Assembly: GCA_046047495.1 (NCBI GenBank)
Contig: JBJOHV010000100.1
Location: 1 to 41,464, forward strand
Length of the DNA: 41,464 nucleotides
Direction of reading: 5' to 3'
Source: NORP240 sp046047495
Lineage (GTDB): Bacteria > Pseudomonadota > Gammaproteobacteria > Pseudomonadales > Pseudohongiellaceae
Of the stretch, positions 16,329 through 25,152 are shown piece by piece (within the stretch, counting starts at the first letter, position 1; every line of letters begins with the position of its first letter). Under the pieces are notes generated by a model. That model had not been told where the DNA came from. It made no database searches and saw nothing but the letters and a program-made list of their open reading frames with translations. The translations under genes and the position numbers were made by a program.

Positions 16329-18740
16329 TCAGGTGCCCAATCGGTAACGGAGTTTGATGACCAGTTGGTCGCCCAGGGGATTGTTCCATGACTCGCTGAA
16401 CTGCTCATCGAAGGTGTCCAGCATGCCGCGCCGGTTGTCACCCTTGGTGTAAACCACGAAGAGGTCCGACAGCGGCGCGATCTGCCAGCGATAGCGCAGC
16501 TGGAAATTCAATTGGGACAGTCCAAAGCTGTCGGTGGGGCCGGCGGGTTTGTTGACTGGCACCAGGTCCCGATGATCGGTGGGCAGGTAGAAGAACTCAT
16601 CTTCATGGGCCTTGATGCCGACCCACTGCATGGCCAGCCGGAACTGCTGCCGGGCTGTGAGGAAATAGTCCAGGTTCAGGTCCCCGCGCCATTGGATGGC
16701 CTGGAAAGCAGTGAAATTCTGCCGTTCCTGATGCAGCAGCCATCCATTGCGGTCGAGATACGTCACTTCCCCGGAGATATTGAAGTTGTCCACAGGGCGC
16801 CAGGTGATACCCGCATTGCCCTGCAGATTGTCTCCTCCGGCAAACTCGCCCTGTGCATTGATGCCCACGCTGTAACTGACGGGCAGTGCGGTATTGGTTG
16901 TGTAACCAAGATTGAAATTGGTGCGTTCAGAGATCGTGAAGGTGCCGTTGCCGAAACTGTTCAGGTCATCGTAACGCTTGGGGAAGTGCTGAGCCCCGAT
17001 ATTCACCCGGCCGAGATTGTTCAGGGTGATATTCATGTTCAGTACCGGCAGCGCGTTGTTTGTGCGGTCGCCCTTGCCATTCTCCTCGTAGCGGACGAAC
17101 GGTGTGAAACGAAAATTTCGCGCCCAGCCCAGATTGGATTTCACCCACTCCAGGCGGTACCAGATTTCACGGGAATCGTTGCGCTCCTGAAAGCCGAAGT
17201 CGTTGACGTTGAAGGTGTCGTCCAGCCAGGTAAGCTGCAGGTTGTGACGCAGTCCCTGGCGAGGCGTGTAGACGATGTCGGCAAACGCACCCTTGCCACT
17301 TCCGACGTCATCACTGTCGGTGCCGATGAGCTGTCCATCCACATTCCAGCGTCCGCCGCTGGTGAGGTAATGGAAGTCCACGGCATGAACTTCGGCATTG
17401 GATTCCGGATGCTGGACCAGGGAACCAATATAGCCCAGCCCACGGTAGGCAGCCCCCGCACTGTCCTCATAGATCACGCGTAGAGCCGTGAAGTCACGTC
17501 CGTCCTGGAAATAGCGGGCATTGCCGACGGCGAACTCACTCTCGTCTTCAGCGGCTGCCAGCAGGCCGTACCGCACAGTGCCCACCTGGCCGGTCATTTT
17601 CATAGCACCCAGCAGGTCGGCGGGGCGAATTCGCTCCCGGGTCGGCAGACGAACCCCCGCGGGCAATTCAGGCGGACGCGGCCGGGCACCGATACGCCGG
17701 GTATTGACGATGGACAGGCGCTTGCCGTTGCTGCCGGTGGAACGGGGCGTGGTATTGAATACCTCCTGTCCTTCCTGGAAGAACAGCCGCTTTTCAGGAA
17801 AGAAGGTCTCACTGGCCGTCAGGTTTACCACGACGTCGTCAGACTCCGCGGAGCCGAAGTCGGGATTCAATGCAGCGGTCAGCTGAAAATTGCTGGAAGG
17901 GCGCCAAAAGAAATCGGCACCGGTCTTGAAATCCGTGCCATCGTCGATGAAATCCGAGGTGGTGGAAACGTAGGGGAAAATACTCCATTGCTGGCGCGGA
18001 TCGATGCCTTCCAGTTCCAACAGGGGCAGGTTGCTGAGGAACAGGGCATCGGACTGGGGGATGGCCGGCCAGGCCCAGGTCTGGTTCAGGTAGGCCACCT
18101 CCCGTTCCGCATAAAAGCCGATATGGCGCTGCTCGTCTTCGCGTGGCATGGCCATCTGACCCCAGGGAATGAGGAACTCCGCAGTCCAGCCCGTGGCCGA
18201 AGACTGGGTTGCCCCAAACCAGGCGCCGTCCCATTCGGTCTGGTAACGGCGTTCCGGCAGCACCGTACCGTCGGCCTGGTTGTCTCCCAGAGCCAGGCTC
18301 ATCCAGTAACCAAAGCGCCCATCACCGGAGCTGTCCAGGGTTATTGAGATGCGATCCCGATTGATGTTGAGATTGTCCCGGTTGCTGATGCGGCGGACCA
18401 GGGTATCAGCGGGCTGCTCCATCTCCACGCCAACATAGATTCCCCGACCTGTGTAGAAAATGCGCACCAGGGTGTCATAGGGAACCGCCTCCAGGGTGTC
18501 CGGATCGATGACTCTCATGTCGTTGATGGCGGGTATTTCTCCCCACACAGCCTCGTTGAGATTGCCGTCCACATCGATATCCACCGTGGCCTGTACATGA
18601 CGCTGCAGGGGAATCGGTGTACCCCTTGAGCTGGGATTGGGTGAGCTGGGATTGGGTGTGGTGGGATTGGGCTGGGCACTGCCTTGTACAGTGACTGACA
18701 GCAGCAGCGCAGTAAACAGGCAACGAATGGGATGAGACAC
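16329..18740 (-). CDS. DUF5916-family outer-membrane protein with CBM9/DOMON-like N-terminal domain
   Basis: An 803-residue exported protein. Signal peptide 1-22 (ending GSA), then a low-complexity Asn/Pro/Ser linker (25-38). A carbohydrate-binding family 9/DOMON-like beta-sandwich follows (about 45-250: DIDVDGNLNEAVW, then YVGVEMEQP). The DUF5916 signature lies near residues 290-325: NPDFGSAESDDVVVNLTA followed by ETFFPEKRLFFQEG. The rest has alternating beta strands ending in KLRYRLGT, consistent with a barrel. The biochemical role of the family is not established; members are common in TonB-receptor-rich bacteria. The start is GTG at 18740, with AAGGT nine bases before. It is divergent from the porin gene at 18940, and glycan binding at the outer membrane is a reasonable inference. 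Confidence 0.85.
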   Translation of the reverse strand: MSHPIRCLFTALLLSVTVQGSAQPNPTTPNPSSPNPSSRGTPIPLQRHVQATVDIDVDGNLNEAVWGEIPAINDMRVIDPDTLEAVPYDTLVRIFYTGRGIYVGVEMEQPADTLVRRISNRDNLNINRDRISITLDSSGDGRFGYWMSLALGDNQADGTVLPERRYQTEWDGAWFGATQSSATGWTAEFLIPWGQMAMPREDEQRHIGFYAEREVAYLNQTWAWPAIPQSDALFLSNLPLLELEGIDPRQQWSIFPYVSTTSDFIDDGTDFKTGADFFWRPSSNFQLTAALNPDFGSAESDDVVVNLTASETFFPEKRLFFQEGQEVFNTTPRSTGSNGKRLSIVNTRRIGARPRPPELPAGVRLPTRERIRPADLLGAMKMTGQVGTVRYGLLAAAEDESEFAVGNARYFQDGRDFTALRVIYEDSAGAAYRGLGYIGSLVQHPESNAEVHAVDFHYLTSGGRWNVDGQLIGTDSDDVGSGKGAFADIVYTPRQGLRHNLQLTWLDDTFNVNDFGFQERNDSREIWYRLEWVKSNLGWARNFRFTPFVRYEENGKGDRTNNALPVLNMNITLNNLGRVNIGAQHFPKRYDDLNSFGNGTFTISERTNFNLGYTTNTALPVSYSVGINAQGEFAGGDNLQGNAGITWRPVDNFNISGEVTYLDRNGWLLHQERQNFTAFQAIQWRGDLNLDYFLTARQQFRLAMQWVGIKAHEDEFFYLPTDHRDLVPVNKPAGPTDSFGLSQLNFQLRYRWQIAPLSDLFVVYTKGDNRRGMLDTFDEQFSESWNNPLGDQLVIKLRYRLGT
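18628..18672 (-). repeat. Three tandem 15-bp repeats coding an Asn/Pro/Ser linker
   Basis: GAGCTGGGATTGGGT occurs twice without interruption (18628-18657), followed by a variant copy (18658-18672). Each unit encodes five residues of the NPSSP type between the signal peptide and the first domain of the DUF5916 protein. Units can be gained or lost without a frameshift. Confidence 0.8.
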
Positions 18741-18939
18741 GGGGTGGACCTTTTGTCGAGGGGTTCTTTGACAAATTGGAGTGACCTCGCGTTTCTACAG
18801 GCTGACCGTCGGAGCGTCAAGCAATGATGTGAATTGTATGAATTTGTTGCAAATGACCCTCCCCCGCGATTGTAGTAGACTTGACAAAATTTTTTACATA
18901 ACAAGAACCCCGAAGCCAATGTCAGGATCTCCCGTTACC

Positions 18940-20325
18940 ATGAAACTCCCCCGCATACCGTCCAGCCGTTCCATATGGATCCCCATTCTCCTCGGCTTGG
19001 CTTCGCTCACGCCAATGGCCGGTTTCGGTGCTGAAGACGCGCCATACCGTCTTAGCGATCATCTTGGTCTCGATGGGGGCTTCAAACTCAGTGGCTCGCA
19101 GCGTACACGGTATGAAACGCTGACCAACAATGTCCGTGCTGCGTCCAGCAAGAACGACCAATTGCTGGCATTCCAGACCATCCTGCGGGCGGATTACTCG
19201 ACCGACTCTGTGCGGGGCCAGTTGGAATTGATGGACTCACGTCAGGCACTGGCTGACAGCGGCAGCATCATCGGCAACACCGAGGTCAACACGCTGGATA
19301 TCCTGCAAGCCAACGTGCAGACCGATTTCAATCTCGCCGACGGCACGATCGAGAACACGGTCAAGATTGGCCGCTACACGTCGGATCTGGGCGCCAGACG
19401 CCTGATGGCACGCAATCGCTTCCGCAATGCCATCAATGCCTTCGATGGCGTGGAGTTGTCCAGCCGTTGGGAATCAGGGATGCAGCTGCGAAGCTTCTAT
19501 GCCCAGCCGGTCAATCGTTTACCTGCAGATTTTCAAAGCATCCTGGACAACGAGTTCGAAGCGGATGATTCCAGCAACGGAACCCGAATAGTGGGGGTTC
19601 ACTTGTCCGTACCGGAACTCGCCAACCGTATCAATGGCGAATTCTTTCTGCTGGATCTCAAGGAAAAGGACACCCGTTTTCGCAATACCCGCAACCGCAA
19701 CTTTTATACAGCCGGCCTGCGACTGCTGAGGCCGCCGCGCAGAGGTGAATTGGATTTCGATCTGGAAGCAATAGTTCAGAACGGAACACAGCGGGAGTCT
19801 ACCGCTGCAGTCGACCTGCGATCCCTTGATCACAAGGCGGGGTTCGGGTATCTGTCAGCGGGTTACACTTTCGACGTGGATGCCAACACCCGACTGCTGC
19901 TGGAGTATGATCAGGCGTCAGGAGACAAGAATCCCTTTGATGGCGAGAGCAATCGTTTCGATTCCCTCTACGGAGTATCGGTTTTTGCCTATGGTCCCGG
20001 ATCGCTATACGGTGTCTTCAGCCGCAGCAATATCAGCTCACCTGGGCTGCGCTTGTTCTCCGATCCACTGCCGAATCTCAATGTGATGGCATCCTACCGC
20101 CGGTTTTGGCTGGATTCTTCAACTGACAGTTGGGGGCGTACCGGCTATCGAGACCGAACCGGGGCTACGGATGACTACGTCGGGGAGCATCTGGAGCTGC
20201 GTCTGCGCTGGACGGTGTTGCCCGGCAACCTGATGATAGAAATCGCGTCCGTGTTTCTCAATGCCAACGGTTTCAGCGATGAGAATTCACGGTATGCCCA
20301 CATTGCTGCCGTATTTACCTATTGA
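18940..20325 (+). CDS. Alginate-export-family outer-membrane porin
   Basis: A 461-residue predicted barrel of the Alginate_exp (AlgE-like) family. Family signs are a mature N-terminus with GGFKLSGSQRTRYETL, the AlgE-like RYTSDLGARRLMARNRFRN block, and the AFDGVELSS and YDQASGDKNPFDGESNRFDS segments. A C-terminal strand ends in AVFTY. Several ATG or GTG starts exist upstream. I use 18940 because it gives a clean signal peptide (PILLGLASLTPMAGFGA) and has AGGAT upstream. Family members pass anionic polysaccharides or small organic solutes. No other alginate genes are here, so alginate itself is unlikely to be the cargo. It is divergent from DUF5916 and codirectional with the RnfD-like gene 128 bases downstream. 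A TTGACA at about 18882 has no matching -10. Confidence 0.8.
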   Translation: MKLPRIPSSRSIWIPILLGLASLTPMAGFGAEDAPYRLSDHLGLDGGFKLSGSQRTRYETLTNNVRAASSKNDQLLAFQTILRADYSTDSVRGQLELMDSRQALADSGSIIGNTEVNTLDILQANVQTDFNLADGTIENTVKIGRYTSDLGARRLMARNRFRNAINAFDGVELSSRWESGMQLRSFYAQPVNRLPADFQSILDNEFEADDSSNGTRIVGVHLSVPELANRINGEFFLLDLKEKDTRFRNTRNRNFYTAGLRLLRPPRRGELDFDLEAIVQNGTQRESTAAVDLRSLDHKAGFGYLSAGYTFDVDANTRLLLEYDQASGDKNPFDGESNRFDSLYGVSVFAYGPGSLYGVFSRSNISSPGLRLFSDPLPNLNVMASYRRFWLDSSTDSWGRTGYRDRTGATDDYVGEHLELRLRWTVLPGNLMIEIASVFLNANGFSDENSRYAHIAAVFTY

Positions 20326-20453
20326 CCCAGGTTGCTGCTGCAGTTGGCAGTCAAATTGAATTGCATCGGGAGCTGGTTTATCCTTTGGCTGTCGCAATTT
20401 ATCGTGCTGGGCGCCTCACGCAAAACCATCCACCTTGAATAGACCAGATTCCC

Positions 20454-22082
20454 ATGGCTTCGAAAACTAGACGTCGTCCAGGTCGTCACGAAAAAACAGC
20501 AGGCATGCAATCCCCGGCAGCCGAAATGGCGTTGGCGCAATCCGATTCATCCCTGCGGGTGATGGCTCTGCCATTGGTGTTCATCATTGCATTGGGACTG
20601 ACCTCGCTTACCGGCAGGGTGCAATCCAATCCGGTATTGCTGTGGTCAGTGTGGGGCTCCACTGCATTTCTGGCATTGTGGTTTGGAGTGCTTGCACTGC
20701 AGATCAGCAGCAGCAGTCAGCGGCGTATTTTGGAAATCCTGCTGAGACCCCAGCACTATGTGCAGGCGATGGTTCAGTCATCCGTCTATCTTTATTGGGG
20801 CTATCACTGGCAGCCGGTGTATGACCACTTCTGGCTAATGGTGGCGCAGCTGGCGTTCGCCTACTCATTCGATATGCTGCTGTCCTGGTCCCGTCGCAGC
20901 AGTTACATCTTTGGGTTCGGTTCTTTCCCGATCGTATTCAGCATCAACCTCTTCCTGTGGTTCAGGGATGACTGGTTCTATATGCAGTTTGTCATGCTGG
21001 CGGTTGGCATTCTCGGCAAAGAGTTTGTGCGCTGGCAGCGGGAAGGTAAGTATGTGCATATATTCAATCCCTCGGCTTTTGCCCTTGGCCTGTTTTCTGT
21101 TGTTCTGATAGCCACCAACACCAGCGGACTGACCTGGGGACAGGAGATCGCATCGACCCTCACACTGGCTCCCAACATCTACACCTTTCTGTTCCTGATC
21201 GGCTTGGTGGTGATGTATTTTTTCAGAATCACGCTGGTGGCCGGAACAGCAGCCATCGTACTGCTGGGCCTGAGCGCAATCTATTCGGCGACCGCAGGAG
21301 TGCCCTATTTTCTCGATTCGGAGATTCCAGCCGCGGTGTTTCTGGGCCTGCACCTGCTGGTCACTGACCCTTCAACCTCACCCCGCACCCCTTTGGGCAA
21401 GACCCTGTTTGGGGCTCTCTACGGCCTGGGTGTATTCGGGCTTTATACGCTGCTCGGTGCCATCGGCGCCCCGACCTTCTATGACAAATTGCTGTGCGTA
21501 CCATTGCTCAACCTTAGCGTCATCGCCATTGACCGCTATGTGAAGACCATCAATACCCAGGGGTTGATCAATTTGTGGCGGGACGGTGTCATCCCCTTGG
21601 CGCCAAACGTGGCTCATATGGTGATTTGGGTCATGGTGTTCGGCACTGCCAGTGTGCTGGGTAAAATGGATGGTCGCCACACCGGCGACAGCCTGCCATT
21701 CTGGCAGCAATCCTGCACCGATGGCCTTCCCAATGCCTGCAGGCGGCTCGTTCAGCTGGAGGCAACCTATTGCGGGGACAACTCGGCCTGGGCCTGCAAT
21801 GAATTGGGTATCCACTATCAGGAAGGGCGAATCACCACAGGCAACCCGACCCTGGCATTGGATTTTTTCGCCAAGGCCTGCGAGCTGAAATTTCAGGCGG
21901 GTTGCGTGAACCTGCTGCAGCCAGCCAGTCTGGTGCGTGATGCCCCCCGTGAACTGGATCTCAGGCTGTTGCTGAGGGAGGGCGGTTTGAACCTGATGGA
22001 GATGCCGCCGGAGCAGCTGTATGCCCGTGCCTGTGAGCATGGATGGGATTTCGCCTGCAACCAACTCGTGGCCTCACGATAA
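20454..22082 (+). CDS. NqrB/RnfD-like integral membrane protein fused to Sel1-like repeats
   Basis: A 542-residue protein. Residues 35-400 contain about ten hydrophobic helices with two hallmarks of the NqrB/RnfD family: FNPSAFALGLF (204-214) and LLVTDPSTSPRTPLGKTLFG (301-320). In Rnf and Nqr complexes this subunit carries flavin and takes part in ion-coupled electron transfer. The usual covalent-FMN motif of RnfD (GATP-like) is absent; NTSGLT (222-227) is a loose match to DxSGxT with Asn for Asp. Residues 415-541 are Cys-rich Sel1-like repeats (for example ACNELGIHYQEGRIT and FFAKACELKFQAGC), normally protein-protein interaction modules. No other Rnf or Nqr subunits lie nearby. The stop overlaps the start of the SUMF1-family gene by one base (TAATG), so the two are translationally coupled. 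Function unknown; an electron-transfer scaffold is an inference. Confidence 0.75.
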   Translation: MASKTRRRPGRHEKTAGMQSPAAEMALAQSDSSLRVMALPLVFIIALGLTSLTGRVQSNPVLLWSVWGSTAFLALWFGVLALQISSSSQRRILEILLRPQHYVQAMVQSSVYLYWGYHWQPVYDHFWLMVAQLAFAYSFDMLLSWSRRSSYIFGFGSFPIVFSINLFLWFRDDWFYMQFVMLAVGILGKEFVRWQREGKYVHIFNPSAFALGLFSVVLIATNTSGLTWGQEIASTLTLAPNIYTFLFLIGLVVMYFFRITLVAGTAAIVLLGLSAIYSATAGVPYFLDSEIPAAVFLGLHLLVTDPSTSPRTPLGKTLFGALYGLGVFGLYTLLGAIGAPTFYDKLLCVPLLNLSVIAIDRYVKTINTQGLINLWRDGVIPLAPNVAHMVIWVMVFGTASVLGKMDGRHTGDSLPFWQQSCTDGLPNACRRLVQLEATYCGDNSAWACNELGIHYQEGRITTGNPTLALDFFAKACELKFQAGCVNLLQPASLVRDAPRELDLRLLLREGGLNLMEMPPEQLYARACEHGWDFACNQLVASR

Positions 22083-23047
22083 TGTCTGAAGGACCTGCAG
22101 TTGCCGGGGGAGGCAGCGGGCCAAGCAAGGGCACGCGCTTTGGCTTTGCCGCGCTGGCGGTTTTGACCCTCTTCGTGGCGGTCTGGATGGCGCGGGAGGC
22201 CCGCCTGCAGCAGTCTTCACAGTCGGCTGCGGTAGTGGAAAGCCCGGCGCCGGTCTCTCTGCCGGGTTTCCGGGCCGACCTGATGCAGCTGCCGGATGAC
22301 GAATTGCTGGGCTTCGTGGAAATCCCTGCCGGTGATTTCCTGATGGGTAGTAATCCGGCTTACGACCGTTTCGCCTTCGAGAACGAGCGCTGGTCATTGA
22401 GTGAGCGGCAAGGCACTGTAACGCTCTCCAATTACTATATCGGGCGCTTTGAAGTCACCGTTGCCCAGTATCAGGTTTTCCTGCAGGATTCAGCACGGCC
22501 CGCGGATGAACGCATCGCCGGATTGCAACCTGACCATCCGGTTGCCTTTGTCACCTGGACTGATGCTCTCGCTTATAGTCGATGGCTGGAACGCAAGCTG
22601 CGTGAATCGAACGGACTGCCCGCGCCATTACGGGCACTGCTGGATGCTGGTTGGCATGTGGTATTGCCGAACGAGGCCGAGTGGGAGAAAGCCGCCCGCG
22701 GCGTCAATGGTGAAATCTATCCCTGGGGCAACCGGCCGCGCCGGGATCTGGCAAATTTCGGCAGTGCCGGAACCGTGCCCGTGGGTAGCATACGCTGCGA
22801 CGAGTGCCGTTACGGCCTGTCGGATATGAGCGGTAATGTGTGGGAACTGACCCGCAGCCCTTATCAGAATTATCCCTATGACCCTTACGATGATCACCTG
22901 GACCTGGAAGCGGATGCCCTGTGGGTGATGCGGGGTGGTTCTTTCCTGGATGGCGAAGGCAATGTGAGAGGCGCCATTCGCGGCGGAGTGGACCCCGGAG
23001 TCCGCAATGCAACCATAGGCTTTCGATTGGCATTGAGCCGGATCTGA
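22082..23047 (+). CDS. Membrane-anchored FGE/SUMF1-family protein
   Basis: A 321-residue protein with an N-terminal membrane anchor (about 19-37) and a periplasmic formylglycine-generating-enzyme/SUMF1-type domain (75-321). The domain motifs are FVEIPAGDFLMGS, YYIGRFEVTVAQYQVF, HPVAFVTWTDALAYSRWL, LPNEAEWEKAARG, YPWGN, LSDMSGNVWELTRSPY, VMRGGSF and the terminal IGFRLALSR. The two copper-binding cysteines of true aerobic FGE should fall between RGGSF and GFR. That stretch is GNVRGAIRGGVDPGVRNAT and has no Cys, so sulfatase maturation is unlikely. Many Cys-less members act as accessory or binding proteins (for example NirV beside nitrite reductase). It starts by overlapping the stop of the RnfD/Sel1 gene, which argues for a shared complex. 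A terminator follows at 23063. Confidence 0.85.
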   Translation: MSEGPAVAGGGSGPSKGTRFGFAALAVLTLFVAVWMAREARLQQSSQSAAVVESPAPVSLPGFRADLMQLPDDELLGFVEIPAGDFLMGSNPAYDRFAFENERWSLSERQGTVTLSNYYIGRFEVTVAQYQVFLQDSARPADERIAGLQPDHPVAFVTWTDALAYSRWLERKLRESNGLPAPLRALLDAGWHVVLPNEAEWEKAARGVNGEIYPWGNRPRRDLANFGSAGTVPVGSIRCDECRYGLSDMSGNVWELTRSPYQNYPYDPYDDHLDLEADALWVMRGGSFLDGEGNVRGAIRGGVDPGVRNATIGFRLALSRI

Positions 23048-23062
23048 CTGATCAGGCCCTGC

Positions 23063-23093
23063 AAAAAAAACCCGGGTTTCAAAACCCGGGTTT
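23063..23093. terminator. Bidirectional terminator between convergent genes
   Basis: Two copies of AAACCCGGGTTT separated by a couple of bases form a hairpin flanked by A on the left and T on the right. It sits between the SUMF1-family gene and the convergent PHM-like gene. Each copy is itself palindromic. Confidence 0.8.
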
Positions 23094-23124
23094 CAGTTCC
23101 CCCAAACAAACCTTCAAGGCTGGC

Positions 23125-24873
23125 TTACTTGTCGGCTTCAATGTATTGATAGAAGCCGAAGAACATTTCCTGCCAGGTCTGCTCACCGAAGCTGATTTCC
23201 GCGCTGGGATCCGGATTGAAAGGGTTCATGTCGGAATTGTCAAAAGCCGCATTGAAGACCAGCCTGGTTCCAGCCGGCATGAACTTCGGTTCAGCGAAAT
23301 CATAGGTCTTCTGCCAGTTGAACTGATAGTTGGGCACATTCAACAGCATTTCCTCTGATCCATCGGGATACACCAGTTTAAAATCCGCTTCCAGACCACG
23401 GTAATGCATGTGTGGCCCCAACATCGTCAGGTAGGAGTCCTTGGGGAACACCTTGCTGGCAGTCATGGGGTGGTAACCGGCATAGGGTGGAATCTTGATG
23501 TTCAGATCCGATGCGGAGCCGCCAAACACTGTCTTGGCCGGCTTTTCATCATGCAGGTAAATGGCGATTTCCGAAGCGTCCACCGTTTCCTTGCCGGAGG
23601 TGGTGTAATGCATCTGCAACAGCAAACCACCGCCTGCACGCAACGGGTAACCGACGCCGTCAGGGAAGGTGTTGGGTGCATTGCCCGGGGCGTAAGCGCC
23701 CATGCCGATGCCCTGGTTCAATACGTCGAACTCATTGACGCCATTGGGCCCGTAGGTGAAGGCGATGATGTGGTGCAATACCTGACGGTCGCCGGGTTTG
23801 AACTCCACAGCCTTTACCCACAACTCCTCTTCATTGTTGAGGGGCACCGCAATATTGCGATAGTCAACCACACCGGTGGCAGGAATCTGCTGGGCCGGAA
23901 TCTTCACGATCATGTCCGGTTCACCGAGAGTTTCCAGTAATTCCCATTCCGGGGCTTCATGAACGATGGAGGCCAGTGGATCAGTACCGCTGGTGTTGGG
24001 CGCACCGGCATCGATCCAGTGCACCAGGGTCTGGGTTTCTTCGGGCGTGATGTGATTCACTTCCTGATAGATGTGCAGGTAATCAGGATCGATCTGGGCA
24101 GGAGGCATGCGCTTGGTCAGCAGGGTCTCACGCATCATGGGCGACCAGCCCTGAACCATTTGGTGGCTGCTCATGGCAAACGGAGCAATGCCGCCATCCT
24201 GGTGACAGGACACACAGCGTCTTTCGATGATGGGTACGACGTCCTGAGCGTAGTCGATGCCCTTGCTGGCATGCTGTTCCCGGGCCGCATAAACCACCGG
24301 CTCGCCCTTGCTGGGTTGCGCGGTCAGATTGACCTCACCGTCTGCCAGCAGGGTGGTAAGAACAGTGTTCAGATAATGGTCTCGAGCCCGGCGTTGGGTG
24401 CTGCCTTCTGCAAAGCGGTCATTGAGAGCGCCCTGATAAACGACGGTTTTGGATTTGGGATCGATGACCACCACTTCACCGGCGTGACTGATGCCCAGTT
24501 CTTCGGCAACCAGTTGGGTGTCATCCATCAGTACGGGAACGGTAATACCCGCTTTAGCGGCGGCTGCGCCTATGTCAGCCTTGTCGGTGCTGCCGCTGGT
24601 GTCGATCATGAAAAATGCGATGGATTGATCCGCAAACTGTTCGATTTCACGGTTAAGGTCACGCACCGCATCGGCGACGACCTTGCTGTTCTTGTCGTAG
24701 GCGACCAGCACCATGGCCTCGTGATTGGCGTAACGACTGACCTGGTGAAACTTCCCTGCGTGGTCGATCAGCGAGAAATCACTGATACGTTCAGCCGCGA
24801 CGGCTGTGGTGTTGGCCAGTGCCAACAGGGAGGTCAACCCCAGGGTGGCGGTGAGAGTTACTAACTTCGACAT
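23125..24873 (-). CDS. Redoxin-cytochrome c-PHM-like copper monooxygenase fusion, copy 1
   Basis: A 582-residue exported protein. Signal peptide 1-27 (ending VAA); redoxin/thioredoxin-fold domain (about 30-180) without any Cys; heme-binding CVSCH (220-224) in a small cytochrome c-like domain with TLVHWIDAGAP (282-292); and a C-terminal copper type II ascorbate-dependent monooxygenase domain (about 320-578). The six PHM copper-ligand positions are present by eye alignment: HH 367-368, H422 (MHY), HMH 488-490, and M570 (QEM). Unlike copies 2 and 3, the residue before PHMH is Gly486 rather than Arg, and Phe574 replaces Tyr. These are the positions that bind the substrate carboxylate in PHM, so its substrate may differ. 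ATG 24873 is chosen because GAGGA lies eight bases upstream. Divergent from the PAL-like gene at 25153. Copper hydroxylation in the periplasm is inferred. Confidence 0.85.
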   Translation of the reverse strand: MSKLVTLTATLGLTSLLALANTTAVAAERISDFSLIDHAGKFHQVSRYANHEAMVLVAYDKNSKVVADAVRDLNREIEQFADQSIAFFMIDTSGSTDKADIGAAAAKAGITVPVLMDDTQLVAEELGISHAGEVVVIDPKSKTVVYQGALNDRFAEGSTQRRARDHYLNTVLTTLLADGEVNLTAQPSKGEPVVYAAREQHASKGIDYAQDVVPIIERRCVSCHQDGGIAPFAMSSHQMVQGWSPMMRETLLTKRMPPAQIDPDYLHIYQEVNHITPEETQTLVHWIDAGAPNTSGTDPLASIVHEAPEWELLETLGEPDMIVKIPAQQIPATGVVDYRNIAVPLNNEEELWVKAVEFKPGDRQVLHHIIAFTYGPNGVNEFDVLNQGIGMGAYAPGNAPNTFPDGVGYPLRAGGGLLLQMHYTTSGKETVDASEIAIYLHDEKPAKTVFGGSASDLNIKIPPYAGYHPMTASKVFPKDSYLTMLGPHMHYRGLEADFKLVYPDGSEEMLLNVPNYQFNWQKTYDFAEPKFMPAGTRLVFNAAFDNSDMNPFNPDPSAEISFGEQTWQEMFFGFYQYIEADK

Positions 24874-25085
24874 AACCATATTCCTCAAGTCACAAGCTAA
24901 GTGTGTAGGATGAAGCGTGGCAGGCATGCTACGGGCACTGATTTCCAATTTCATCCTGATAATTGAAATGGCTCCGGCATTTTAATATTTAGATAGCGCT
25001 TTTATGGTTTTGGTTGACCGGCGGGGCGTAAAAAACCGTGCCATGACGGCGGGTTAACCTGTAGTTGGGTTGCGCCCGGAAGTAT

Positions 25086-25114
25086 TTGAAAAGGCCTAAT
25101 CGGTGGTTTACCCT
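25086..25114 (+). promoter_or_regulatory. Candidate promoter of PAL-like gene 1
   Basis: TTGAAA (25086-25091), 17 bp, TACCCT (25109-25114), inside the 279-bp divergent region between PHM-like copy 1 and PAL-like gene 1. The -10 is imperfect. Confidence 0.35.
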
Positions 25115-25152
25115 AGCGGTCCTTTTGAGCCATTCATGAGAGTTTTTTGACA

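Noticed and set aside
16512..17483. 323-codon plus-strand frame opposite the DUF5916 gene
   Set aside because: The DUF5916 frame has a signal peptide and the family signature; the opposite frame has neither.
18940..20325. Alginate biosynthesis locus
   Set aside because: Only a porin of the alginate-export family is present; no alginate polymerase, epimerase or acetylation genes accompany it.
20454..22082. Part of a full Rnf or Nqr complex
   Set aside because: No other Rnf or Nqr subunits are encoded nearby, and the usual RnfD FMN motif is absent.
22082..23047. Sulfatase-maturing formylglycine-generating enzyme
   Set aside because: The paired copper-binding cysteines of aerobic FGE are missing and no sulfatase gene lies in the window.
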